A stretch of 47,253 bases of DNA from Byssothecium circinans. Its lineage: Eukaryota; Ascomycota; Dothideomycetes; Pleosporales; Massarinaceae. Positions 1 to 10,010 of this stretch are shown in pieces. The notes under the pieces were generated by a model. The model was given only the letters and a program-made list of their open reading frames with translations, did no database searches and was not told the DNA's origin. Each line of letters opens with the position of its first letter. Position 1 is the stretch's first letter. Location of the stretch: positions 148,677 through 195,929 of the forward strand of contig ML977040.1 in the NCBI GenBank assembly GCA_010015675.1, in the 5' to 3' direction. Position numbers and translations under genes: made by a program.

Positions 1-1467
1 ACGTGCTTCCTTCACCTTCTTAGGAGACTAGAATACAGCTCCACCATGATACTTCTTAGGCGCTTTTAGTGGGAGGGCCTTGCCTCACTTCCTACGCGTT
101 CTCTCATTGATTAAGGCGGCCCTCAGCATCTCTATCTCATGCTTTTGAACAGCATTTTAAACTAAGCTTGTGTGGAGGGCCTGGCTGAGCCGTTTTACAC
201 GTCTATCATCTCAATTCTCTACTACCTAGCGTAGTAGGCCTTCTATCTTCCTCCAGTCTAAGGCGCTCAACGCTGAGGAGTCGCTATCACTTAAGGATTC
301 TACTATAGGATTGAACCTTCGTAGAATCACCTGTAGGTCGAAGGGTGATAGGCCTGTCACCTTAAAGGCCTTTAGAATCATTAATTCCTTAAATACAGCC
401 TCCCACGCTGCGTAGAATAGTGGGAAGAAGTCCCTCTTACTTATTAAGGTGAGGCCTTGGCTCCGCTCCATGAACGCTGAGACCTCGTTTGAATAGGCTG
501 TTAATAGAGGCTTGAACAATACAACGTCTAGGGGCTAAAGCGTATAAGTAGAATAAGGGGGATAGATCGCTAGGAGGATCCTATTTCTATTACAGAATTT
601 AATAAAATCCATTATGATATGAGATCTATGGCCGTCTAGAATTAATAGCCTATAGGAGCGACCAGCCTTCGTCTTTATATAGTGATTAAACACCTATTTT
701 AGCTAAGCTAATCTAATATCGTTGTTCGTCTATCCTAAGGGAGATGATATGAATAGAGCGCGATGAATCTCTAGGTTAAACGCCTGCAGCTAGGTATCCT
801 GTATCAAGCTAGAGACTAACTAATATATCAGCCCTAGCTCTAGGTATGATCTATTAGCGCAGATACACGCTAGCAACGTTATCTACTCTTAATTGCCGTC
901 CTGGATCAAGGACCTGCGACCGCCTACCTCGTATGAAGCCTTGCTAAAGATCCTCTTCAAACAGCCTACGATTCTAATCATGAAGCCTTTCTCATCTATA
1001 TTGTAGCTATTGCACGGCTAGATGTCGTATTGCTGAATCTTATTAGCTAGAAGGCTGAAGTAGAGGCTATATTTCAATTCTAAATCAGCTTTGTAGTGGC
1101 TGTTATCCATCCCCGTTATCCATTTAAAGGCGAGCTGCTTAGCGTGACGCTGTATAAAGCGATCAGCCCAGTGTACTCCAAGCTCTTTCTTTGCAATCTA
1201 TAAGCCAAAGTTTCATATTATTTCTTTTGTAGGTGGAAGGCCTCGATTAGTTAGGCGTCCTATATATCGCACAAGCTCCTATTCTTGTTGTGGGGTGAGG
1301 GATTGGTTATTCTCTGCCTGGATAGTGCGCGAGGTTGAAACGCCCTGATGTCTCCGCATAAGCGTTGTACGATGAATACTAAAGCTTTTCACAATATTCA
1401 TGTAATTGATTGATTCTCCAGGTTCCAGCGATTCAATAGCTGCAAGCGCAGCCTCGATTAAGCTCAT
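1..1467 (-). pseudogene. RIP-degraded pogo/Fot1-like DDE transposase (truncated by window edge)
   Basis: Read on the minus strand from the ATG at 1467, a single frame runs to base 1 and shows a fungal Tc1/mariner-superfamily (pogo/Fot1) transposase. The N-terminus has a psq/CENP-B-type helix-turn-helix (MSLIEAALAAIESL, then SFSIHRTTLMRRH). The first DDE aspartate lies in YNIDEKGFMI (near 980), the second in LLILDGHRSH (near 650), and the third in PLDVVLFKPL (near 530). The tail (RAALINERTRR ... KKYHGGAVF) is typical of these elements. The frame is never shifted, but at least eight in-frame TAG/TAA/TGA codons occur, several where relatives have Gln (CAG/CAA to TAG/TAA) or Trp. C-to-T and G-to-A changes like these fit RIP. 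The 3' end and its terminal repeat lie outside the window. It is certainly non-functional. Confidence 0.88.
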
Positions 1468-1515
1468 ATTGGTGGAGTTATATCGCGTTGAAATTGGGGT
1501 GCTGATTTTGCGGAT

Positions 1516-1548
1516 CGTGCGTCGCGCCGTCCCGTGCGTCGCGCCGTC
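1516..1548. repeat. Two 16 bp direct repeats just upstream of the transposase relic
   Basis: The 16-mer CGTGCGTCGCGCCGTC occurs at 1516-1531 and again at 1533-1548, one base apart. It lies 50-80 bp upstream of the transposase start, so it may be a subterminal repeat of the element. No terminal inverted repeat can be assigned because the other end of the element is outside the window. The rest of 1549-1825 holds only a short CT microsatellite (1637-1653) and the MOB1 5' flank. Confidence 0.55.
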
Positions 1549-1825
1549 AACCTCGGTAGTGGTAAAACACGTTAGTGGGGCAAACAGCGGCCAAACATTC
1601 ATCGACCACTACGACGAGCGTCACAATACAACGCCGCTCTCTCTCTCTCTCTCATTTTCTTTCTTGCCAATTACCAGTCGCTCCTTTCATAGCTCAAATA
1701 ACAGCGTGTAAATTCAAGGTGCGTACATTCTTCGCCTCGAGCGTCACCCAGCTAACAGTCGGAATGCAATCCAGACAGCGCGCAATACGAACGAGGCATA
1801 AACCTGAGACAGGTCGCCGTGGAGG

Positions 1826-3150
1826 ATGTCGGGCTTCATAACCACAATGTTTGTTCCTCCTGCCTCCCATGCGTCCCATCTGTATCCTTCGTTTCCCGCG
1901 AGACCGAAGCCCCTGCAGCCCGTCTTCACCTTCGTCGAGAGCCAGAGCTGCATGAACCTTGGAATGCACCTCGCGGACCCCACAGTCGAGCCTACAGAGA
2001 CGGAACCGAAAAGAGAGGGCTGGAGCGAGACGTGCGAGGGTTGGCTGGCTTCTCTGGCTCCAGTGAAACCCGCACCGGCGTACAAGAGCCCGTTGCAGAA
2101 AGTTGGAGAAGCGTTGCGGGCACCGCAGGCGGGTTCAAATGTGACGTCCCTTGTACCGGACGTCGTATCAGCGACCCCAAAGCTACAGTCTGGAGAGCAG
2201 GACCCCATCTGCGAATTCCCCAACTACTCGTACAAGCTCATTCCCAGCTCGCCGACTAGTCCCAAACCCTCCAACTCATCTCGCAACGCATACGCCTGTG
2301 GTCAAGGTTACAGCGGCTCTGGCGTCATTGGCACCGTCTCTAGTCCAGATACGAGGGCACAGATGCACACGCAGCATGATGGTTATTTTGTACGAGGCAC
2401 GAGCTTACTTTCTTCTCTATTTAGTAACCCGCGCACGCGAGCACCCTTCAAACCGCAGAAACGAGGCCAGAGCAGTTGGCAGCTCAAGCAATATGCAGAG
2501 GCTACGCTAGGCAGCGGTAGCTTGAGGAAGGCTGTCAAGCTCCCTGAGGGGGAGGATAAAGATGAGTGGCTGGCTGTCAATGGTAAGAATACGGCAGGGG
2601 GCCTGCGTGGATCGAATTGACAAGAGGCAGTGGTCGACTTTTACAACCAAATCAACCTCCTCTACGGTTCCATTACCGAATTCTGCTCGCCGCAGAGTTG
2701 TCCCGAGATGAAAGCGACCGATGAGTACACACATTCCCTCATCTAATCCTCGCTCAAACTGACATGCGCAGGTTTGAATACCTATGGCAAGATAGCGAAA
2801 ACTACAAGAAGCCCACCAAGATGCCTGCACCCGAGTACATCGAGCACCTCATGGCGTGGGTGCAATCCAACATCGACAACGAGCAAATGTTCCCGAGCCG
2901 CATCGGCGTACCCTTCCCCAAGACGTTCCCTTCCCTCATCCGCAATATGTTCAAGCGCCTTTACCGCGTCTATGCACACATATACTGCCACCACTACCCC
3001 GTCGTCATCGAGCTCGGCCTCGAGCCGCACCTGAATACAAGCTTCAAACACTATGTGTTGTTCATTGACGAGCATGGGTTGGCGAATGGGAGCAAGGACT
3101 TTTGGGGTCCTCTGGGGGACTTGGTGGAGAGCATGTTGAAGAGCGATTGA
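1826..3150 (+). CDS. mob1: MOB1 kinase activator (Mob1/phocein family)
   Basis: MOB1 is the coactivator of NDR/LATS kinases (Dbf2/Sid2) in the mitotic exit/septation network. The spliced model has four exons, 1826-1848, 2425-2582, 2631-2724 and 2772-3150, giving 217 aa, the normal family length. Landmarks are [19 protein letters not shown] near the start, [20 protein letters not shown], the zinc-site region [10 protein letters not shown], and [10 protein letters not shown] ... [12 protein letters not shown] with the zinc-ligand histidines. Introns 2 and 3 are 48 and 47 bp. Exon 1 codes only MSGFITT plus two bases. Joining it to 2425 gives the usual Mob1 start (Ile-Asn before the PRTRAPFKP motif). 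The first intron (1849-2424, 576 bp) is unusually long, a multiple of three and without in-frame stops, so an unspliced form would encode a 192-residue insertion. Identity is secure; the first exon is slightly less so. Confidence 0.93.
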
Positions 3151-4738
3151 GCGGCAGACACCAACTGTGAGCGAGAGAAGGAACGGTCTTGATCATTTTG
3201 AGGCTGGGACGCATACTTCATGAGCATGAGCACGGGAAATTGGCGTTGGGTTGGGATATGCATTTGGGAACAGCACGGCTATCTGGCAGCGGGTTACTTC
3301 AGCTCCCCAATCATGGATGAATAATAGAGATGATTAATGCTCATAACGTACGAAGTAGTTCAATTCTCTATCAATCAGCATGCACACCGCTTGTTACTTA
3401 CGTACACGTTCAAGCATCCCAAAACTAACTGTAACGCTCCCCACAACAGTCGTCGGGTCACATCATTGACGCCCGGGTCTTCGATATGTCCACCTGTCGT
3501 ATTTCTCCCTCATCCATCATCTCAACAAAAGTCAGTCATTCACATGCTACGGAGTCAGCTCACAGCAGTCTTACGACATGCACATTCGAGTTTTCCAAAC
3601 TGTGGAAAGAGTATCCCAACTTTGACACATCACACAACCTGCTTCGAGACGTAGCTAGGGAAATATTCTAGTCCGCCGTACAAGAGCTTGAAGATAGTCG
3701 GTTGCGCGTTGCAGCGTGAGCGTCAAGGATCTTCCTTTCTTCGCTTCCGTTGCCGTCGTCAGTGGTCTTGGGATATTTCGTATTTCCTTTCTCTCAGTCG
3801 TTTCTTTTGCCTTGCCGTCAACACCCACATCGCATGGTCCGTCACGTGAAGCTTCCATTAACACAATTCCATACTCCCCCTCCCCGGCCGCTTTCTCTTC
3901 CCCTCATCTCCTAGCTCCGAGCACCCTCTTCTGATTCGCAACCACCAACTTCCCCATCTCTTTGCTTTGAAAGTAGCGGCTGTGGTGCGTATGACTAAAA
4001 GCCCGGGATTCCACATTTGGATTCATCCAGCAAACTTCCTTTGAGAAGTGGGCCGCAAAGCTGCTAGATACAGAGCTCTTGCGATGCTGTTGTGGATCCA
4101 GCGGTCTCTGGTCCAGAGTAGGTGAGTGATGCGTCAGGGCAGCGATTTGACGCCTTGCATCTTGTGTTGTAGTGTCTCTCGAGATGTGTTCCTAGCGTAT
4201 TGCCGGCTGTCTATTAAAACTGGTAAGTCACGCCTCCACCTACACCGTGGGTGGCATTTTAGCGTTTAGGATTGTTATAGTGAAGGGCTTTGAGAAAGAA
4301 AGCGGTATATACGGTTTTACATTGGATAAGGTATCGAGTCTTCTGTTAGGATACGCAGGGAAATTCTTCGTGTTGGGATCTTGAGGGAAAGGACGAAGTC
4401 CTTGATATATGTATGGTCCACGGTAACGATTCTCGCGAGACGGGGAACTCGAGCTCGCGCTTACTGCCCCCAGAAAGGGTTGGGGGAAATTAGCCATGCA
4501 TCTCATGAACTACATAGAATGCATGCTCGTAACAATAATACCACCTAGCTGAAAGAGAAGACGTCTGGCTGACTGCCAGCCAATGATGTCAGCGCGCAGC
4601 GCTAAGCCGAGGCAGACTTAGCGTAACGGTCGTCGCACTACACTTTTTTGCGACCTACATCCATGCCCGGCAGCACAGTCTCACGTGTGTATAACCTCTA
4701 CGCAAGCAGAGGAAATTCCGAAATCTCTTCAGCTCACC
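3151..4738. other. Intergenic, MOB1 to MYND gene
   Basis: I see no convincing gene here. Short open frames exist on both strands (for example 4240-4506 minus, proline/serine rich) but none shows a domain, a splice pattern or a conserved motif. The last 100 bp hold the probable 5' UTR of the MYND gene. Confidence 0.5.
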
Positions 4739-5186
4739 ATGAGTTCATCATCGGATCTCCAAGGCACTACCTCAAGCATGAACGGTATTTTCCCCCGCCA
4801 GCTCATACACATGAATCCAGCGACCATCGCATCTAACCGACAACCACCAGAAACACCAGAAGCCAGTTCATCATCGTCACAGCCCGAATCGCCTCCAACG
4901 ATATGTGCGCAATGTCAAGCATCACCATCCTCGCTTAAGCAATGCAACAAATGCAAAAGCATCTCTTACTGCAGTAAAGAGTGCCAAAAAGCGCACTACA
5001 AAATGCATAAGAAAGAGTGTGCGAAACTGGCGCAGGCTTATGTCGAGACGCATGAGCCGAAGATGGCGAGTCGGGCGCCGCCGAAAGTTGGGGATCGGAA
5101 TACGGGGTATAAGAAGTGGCAGGTGAGTTTTGATCGTGGTGAGGTGGTGGGATGTTGGCTAATGGTGTGTTAAGTTTGATACGTGA
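4739..5186 (+). CDS. Small MYND-type zinc finger protein
   Basis: Exons 4739-5122 and 5175-5186 give 131 aa. The start at 4739 has a good context (CTCACCATGAG); an in-frame ATG at 4685 is an alternative. Residues of about 60-97 form a complete MYND finger, CAQC ... CNKC ... YCSKEC ... HKKEC, a zinc-binding protein-interaction module. The N-terminal part is Ser/Gln/Pro rich and probably disordered. The intron (52 bp) begins GTGAGT and has a CTAAT branch-like site. After splicing, the protein ends FDT-TGA. The same frame stays open for 32 more codons after this TGA, so the gene may once have been longer, or the 3' splice site may be elsewhere. The finger is certain; partner and role are not known. 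Confidence 0.72.
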
Positions 5187-6689
5187 GAGGTGGATGCTTT
5201 GTGGATGGAGGTCAGTAGTGGGCGGAGGGGGAGTGGATGGAGTATCAAGGTAGGGTCTAAGGGCCATATCAGTTCGAAATGCTAAAACAAAATAAAGGTA
5301 GTCTTCTTTAAGATGCCTTTATCTCCTCATTCTTATGGATTAATACACTGCGCCCTAGTTCAAAGGACCTTCCCATAAGATCGCGCATTTGCATACTGCG
5401 TACGCAACGTTGATCAGCTATCTCTACAGCGCTTACCTACTGCACCACCGGGAGAATGGATGGGTTAAAAAATACTGCAACGTATTGCTTCAACCTATCA
5501 CCCGTAAAAGGCACTACTTGATCAAACCTTGTCTTAGTATACGTTCTGTAGTGTACTTTACATGGAACCGGCATGAACACAACATGGCACAGCATGTCGT
5601 TCACCCCACCCCGGTTCCTACAGAAATATGTGGGCATCCCTTTTACGTTATTCCGTACTGTGGAGGTCGCTTTTTTCGTTTTCAGAAAGTCTCGTTGAAA
5701 GACTTTGTCGAGCTACGGTCTAGAAGCATAATGCTGAACCTCTGCCCAGTCCCATACGACAACAAGGCACGCATCATATCGGAAGGGAAATAAGAGTTCC
5801 CTATGCTTACACTTGTAGAACGTCTTCCTCTACGATCTTGCGAACAGTAAATGATTAGGTACACGCAGAAGGCAACAAATGATCAAATGCCCCAAGTGCT
5901 TCGAAAGACCTACACCGAAGGTGCGTGGATCCATAGACGATCGCTCGGTACACATGTATGCACTGTATCTTATTCCTGGGCTCGAGGTACGATTGGAGGA
6001 CTGCTATCCGCAAAATGTTGCTACATTCGTCAAGGTAGAAAACGAACAGTCTTGGTGACACTCTCAATGTGCTATAGTGGCAATACCGACCACTACCATG
6101 GTAACTTGGCACCAAAACACGCCGTACATGCATGCTTCACCTTTGCTCCGAGGAGACAATCGCGAGCTGCCATGCCGGTAACTCTTCTCGAAAAGCACAG
6201 CTCTTCAGTCACTACGCCGCAACAGGACCGATGGCGATTGGCGACACGCCTCTCCCACTCACCTTCTTCCGGAAGTAAGTACGCGATACTTTCTAAGTTC
6301 CTCGGGCGCAAGGGCAGCAGAATCGAGAATGCGATGGCGAGCATAACCATTACTCACGTGCACGGGTGGAATTAGAATCACGTCTTTTTGCTACCCGCGC
6401 TCTAATTCGTTGCATGCCACTGAGTAAATTGATGCGTAGGGCCTTATTCATGTTGGTTCGCTAGGAATGTGATTTCCACGTGACTCCAATTTCCACTGCA
6501 TCCACTAATCACATTCTTGTGCCAAGGGTGGCCCAAGCTCCCAAACAAAACCGACGCGCTCCTTTGCGTACAAGTAGGAAGATAAAAGGGCTTTGTTATG
6601 TGTGGAATAATATAAGGTGGAGTTGTTCGGTGTGCGGCGAATTGTTTCAATCGCGTGCCAAGCTCTATCAAAGCCAAAGACAGTTCAGG
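5187..6689. other. Intergenic before RCC1, with a decayed segment
   Basis: Open frames at 5389-5793 and 5851-6375 (plus) lack recognisable domains and I do not call them genes. The segment around 6241-6360 is related to 9850-9990 and is described separately. The last 200 bp are open in the RCC1 frame but carry no conserved residues and are probably 5' UTR. Confidence 0.45.
6241..6360 (-). pseudogene. Decayed fragment related to 9850-9990 (copy A)
   Basis: On the minus strand this segment reads ALAPEELRKYRVLTSGRR followed immediately by a donor-like GTGAGTGGGAGAGGCGTG. The same layout recurs near 9850-9930 in the same orientation (ARELGKYRVLAFRR, then the same donor-like sequence). About 60 bp align with roughly 85% identity by eye; several differences are transitions. 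No complete gene can be built around it. It is best read as a remnant exon of an unidentified spliced gene, or as a dispersed repeat. Confidence 0.45.
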
Positions 6690-8477
6690 ATGGCTCCCAA
6701 GAGAGCCGCCGCTGTTACGGCCAAAGCCCGAATGCCGGGTACAAAGGAGCCACGGAAGGAAACGACGAAGCCATCGACTGGATCAGCAAAATCAGCAAAG
6801 CCTCCTGGGCGTCCCACCCGAGGCATCACGAACGGTATGCTACCCTTAGTTGACTCAATTGAACGTCGCTCACTATTGACTGCTGGCGCTTCAGACACCG
6901 CTCCGAAAAAGGCCCTAGCACACCCTCCGAAACGCAAGCATGAAGATGACGGTGAAGATATTCGGGCGAGTAATACCAAGGTGGCGAAGCGCAAGATCCC
7001 TCCGTCGGCAGAGCCGCCAGCGCGAAGCCGACGAAAGGTCCCTAAAAGCCGTGCCATCAACAAAGCTCCGACGCAAAGGCTTAATGTCTACGTCTGCGGA
7101 GATGTCAGTGCCGGCGAACTAGGCCTCGGCCCACGAATAAAGAAGGCCAAGCACCCGTATCTTAACCCTAACCTCAGTGGTGTTGTCCAGGTCGCTGTTG
7201 GTGGCATGCATGCTCTCGCTCTTACACACGACAACCGGATCCTATCATGGGGTGTGAATGATCAGGGTGCATTAGGACGTGAGACGAACTGGGAAGGTAG
7301 ACAAGTTGACATGAACGGCGCGAACGACGACGACGACGATGAGATGAACCCATTAGAGTCAACACCTACAGCGATGCCAAAGGAATCCTTCCCGGAAGGC
7401 ACCATAATCACTCAGGTTGCGGCTGGAGACAGTTGCAGTTTTGCGCTCATCGAGGACGGACATGTCTATGGATGGGGCACGTTTCGGGTAAGTTTTCTCA
7501 TCTCTATCATTGATCAAGTAATTTTAATAAATCCAAGGACAACAAAGGAGACAAGGGCTTCACCATTGATAAGCAGGGAAAGCTTATTGAGCAGCAACGT
7601 ACACCGCTTCTTCTCTCCTCACTTACGGGCATCGTTCAAATCGCATGTGGTGCGGATCATGCTCTGGCCTTGGATAAATCTGGTCACGTTCACGCATGGG
7701 GTAATGGCCAGCAAGGTCAACTTGGTCGTCGTATCATAGAGCGTACTAGGATGAACTCTCTCGTTCCTAGCGGAGTTTCAATACCACGCAAGAAGGTCGT
7801 CTCCGTTAGCTGTGGTTCGTACCACTCCTTCGCTATCGATCAGGACGGCGAGCTTTGGGCTTGGGGTCTAAACAGCTACGGTGAGGCCGGTCTTCCTATA
7901 CAGGACGACGACATGGCCAGCTCTTCCGTTTATCCGCCGCAGAAAGTTAAGAGTATTCAAGGGAAGAAAATGAAGTCCGTCCAGGGCGGTTCCCATCACT
8001 CCATCGGCGTAACTATAAATGGAGAGTGCCTAGTTTGGGGACGTGCCGACGGAGGGCAGTGCGGTATCAACCTCAAGAGCCTTCCGGAGGATAGCGTGGT
8101 GAAGGATTTTCGCGGAAACGTCCGTATTGTCTCTGTCCCGACTGTCGTACCAAGTAAGTCATGTCTACCGAATAGTACCCTGTGACCAAGTACTGACATC
8201 CCCTCTAGATATCGAGGCTGCCACTGCCACCGCGGGAAGTGACCACACCATCGCTATCACAACCGACGGCAAGGCATACTCGTGGGGCTTCAATGCCACT
8301 TACCAGACAGGACATGGCCCGGATGACGATCCGCAAGATTTTGAGGATGACGACGATGATGATGACCCAGACGATGTTGAGGTAGCGACGCTACTTGACA
8401 ATCGCGCGTTGAGGAACGTGAAAGTCAACTGGGCTGGCGCTGGCGGACAGTACTCTGTCATCACAGCTCTAGCTTGA
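6690..8477 (+). CDS. RCC1-type guanine nucleotide exchange factor for Ran
   Basis: This is the chromatin-bound exchange factor that loads Ran (Gsp1/Spi1) with GTP in the nucleus. Exons 6690-6834, 6895-7487, 7538-8153 and 8209-8477 give 540 aa. A basic, NLS-like N-terminal tail of about 120 residues precedes seven RCC1 blades, visible as VYVCGDVSAGELGLG, ILSWGVNDQGALG, VYGWGTFRDNKG, VHAWGNGQQGQLG, LWAWGLNSYGEAG, CLVWGRADGGQCG and AYSWGFNATYQTGHG, so the propeller is complete. The repeat SCGSYHSFAI / ACGADHALAL pattern is typical. Two acidic loops (DDDDDE and EDDDDDDDPDD) are inserted. Introns 2 and 3 (50, 55 bp) are needed to keep blades continuous. Intron 1 (6835-6894, 60 bp) has good signals but is in frame without a stop, so it could be retained. 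Yeast orthologues are Srm1/Prp20 and Pim1. Confidence 0.93.
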
Positions 8478-9515
8478 GATGAGCTCCAAGTCAATGGCGA
8501 GCTGTGATTATTTAATCATCACCGGCATTTGAAGGTTTCTAAAGTGTCGGGAGCTTTGAACATTCTTTCTCGCTTTTGATTTTACCGGCGAGTGACGCTC
8601 AACTGTAGACTAATTTATTCGTTCATGTACTCGCATCTGCGCCTAATAACTGTGTTGTAAGATATTGCAAAACTTTGAAATGGACTTCTTGCTTAGCACG
8701 AAGACGACTATGTGAGTAGGTTTGGGGGCATAGTAACGCGGACTGACCGACGATGAAATGCAGAACTCCGAAGAATGGAAAGCATTGTGGCCATGTACGC
8801 GGAAAAGGTTCTTAGGCCTACATTTATGGTACCGTCACAGGTCGAGAAAAGAAGAAAAGGCGACGGCAGGCTCAATACTTCAGAATTGGAACTGTATGTC
8901 CATCGTGCGATTCACCTGTTACCATTCCTGAGGTGGATGATCCCTTCGTTCCGTAGTCCTACATCAGATCATCGAATGACACGAGGCTCTCCTTCAAAAC
9001 GATGACGAAAGAAGTCAAAGGCCAAACGTCACGAGGTTTTTCTCACTGCTTGGCCTAACATGGCTACTGTGTACCGACCTGATCTCTCGGCATATCAAAG
9101 AAAGAAATAGACGAACGATTATGAGGTTTGCATGTAATTAACCTCGAAGACCAAACTGACATCGAGTCGCTTCTCCTCATGCTCGATTCTCCTAGCCGAA
9201 ATCTCCAGATGTTTCGAAACTTTGCTTTAGAGTAAGGAGATATTATTCCACGGACTCTGAGATATTTAGAAAGCTAGTTGAACGAAGACAAGAGAATGAA
9301 GCCAATACTATGTCCTGATACGAGATCTTCAAAACAGCTCTGCAGACAGACGGGGTGCTGTGTTCTGAAAGCTGCTCACTGCATGAGCCTCGCCGAAGAC
9401 ATTGCAGTCTCACCAGTAGAACGAGAACTAGTCGTATAACATGCATGTGCTCGTGCTCCTCCCTCCTTCACAGATCCTCCTCCATCTTGTAAACCTCATA
9501 CGCCGGCGAAACGAA
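8478..9515. other. Intergenic downstream of RCC1
   Basis: This holds the RCC1 3' UTR and then about 900 bp in which I see no supported gene. Small open frames (8775-9005 plus, 9243-9446 minus) have no recognisable features. Confidence 0.5.
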
Positions 9516-10010
9516 TTACTTCTTCAGCACCTCCACGGCCTTGACAGCCGTATCCTCCCCACGCAAATCGTCTCAACCTTGACGTCCTCTACGTCCTCTA
9601 CTTCCTCCAATTCTACCTTGCCAATCTATACACGACGTTAGCTCAAATTTCCCCTCGATCCTCTTTTCCCGTGGTTGTTTTCATCCGCGTTTCATCGTCG
9701 CTCGCAAGGATAAAGAGAAAGAGAAAGGAGGGAAAGGCGTACATGCGGCTTCGCTGCATCTCCCGGCCCAAACTGTCCCGTCCCTTTACGAGGTCGTAAA
9801 CGCACACTTCGTATACCCCGCGGGTCCGGGAAAACGTCCCGCAACCGTCCAACACGCCTCTCCCACTCACCTTCTAAAAGCAAGCACGCGATACTTTCCA
9901 AGTTCTCGGGCATAAGGAAACGTTGCTTTCGGATCGACACCCAGCGCCCTGTTGATCCTCCAATCTCCCCGCATTACCATCATTCACGAGGAGCCTTGGC
10001 CGACGGATGC
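9516..10010 (-). pseudogene. Unidentified spliced gene remnant (copy B)
   Basis: The minus strand shows pieces that look coding when read with splice signals. A first piece (about 10000-9870) contains ALGVDPKATFPYARELGKYR and ends at a GTGAGT donor. A second contains TGQFGPGDAAKPH and ends at a donor at 9742. A 117 bp intron (9626-9742) with a CTAAC branch site and TATAG acceptor follows, then a third piece reading IGKVELEEVEDVEDVKVE. In a shifted frame the last piece ends GEDTAVKAVEVLKK-stop at 9516-9518, so a one-base frameshift or a missed splice event is implied. I do not recognise the family. The first piece is similar to copy A at 6241-6360. It could also be a real small gene that I have mis-modelled. 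Confidence 0.4.

Noticed and set aside
1744..2223. Long minus-strand open frame opposite MOB1 intron 1
   Set aside because: It is explained by GC-rich, stop-poor sequence; no motif or splice support.
5851..6375. 174-codon open frame on the plus strand
   Set aside because: It overlaps the minus-strand fragment related to 9850-9990 and shows no motif of its own.
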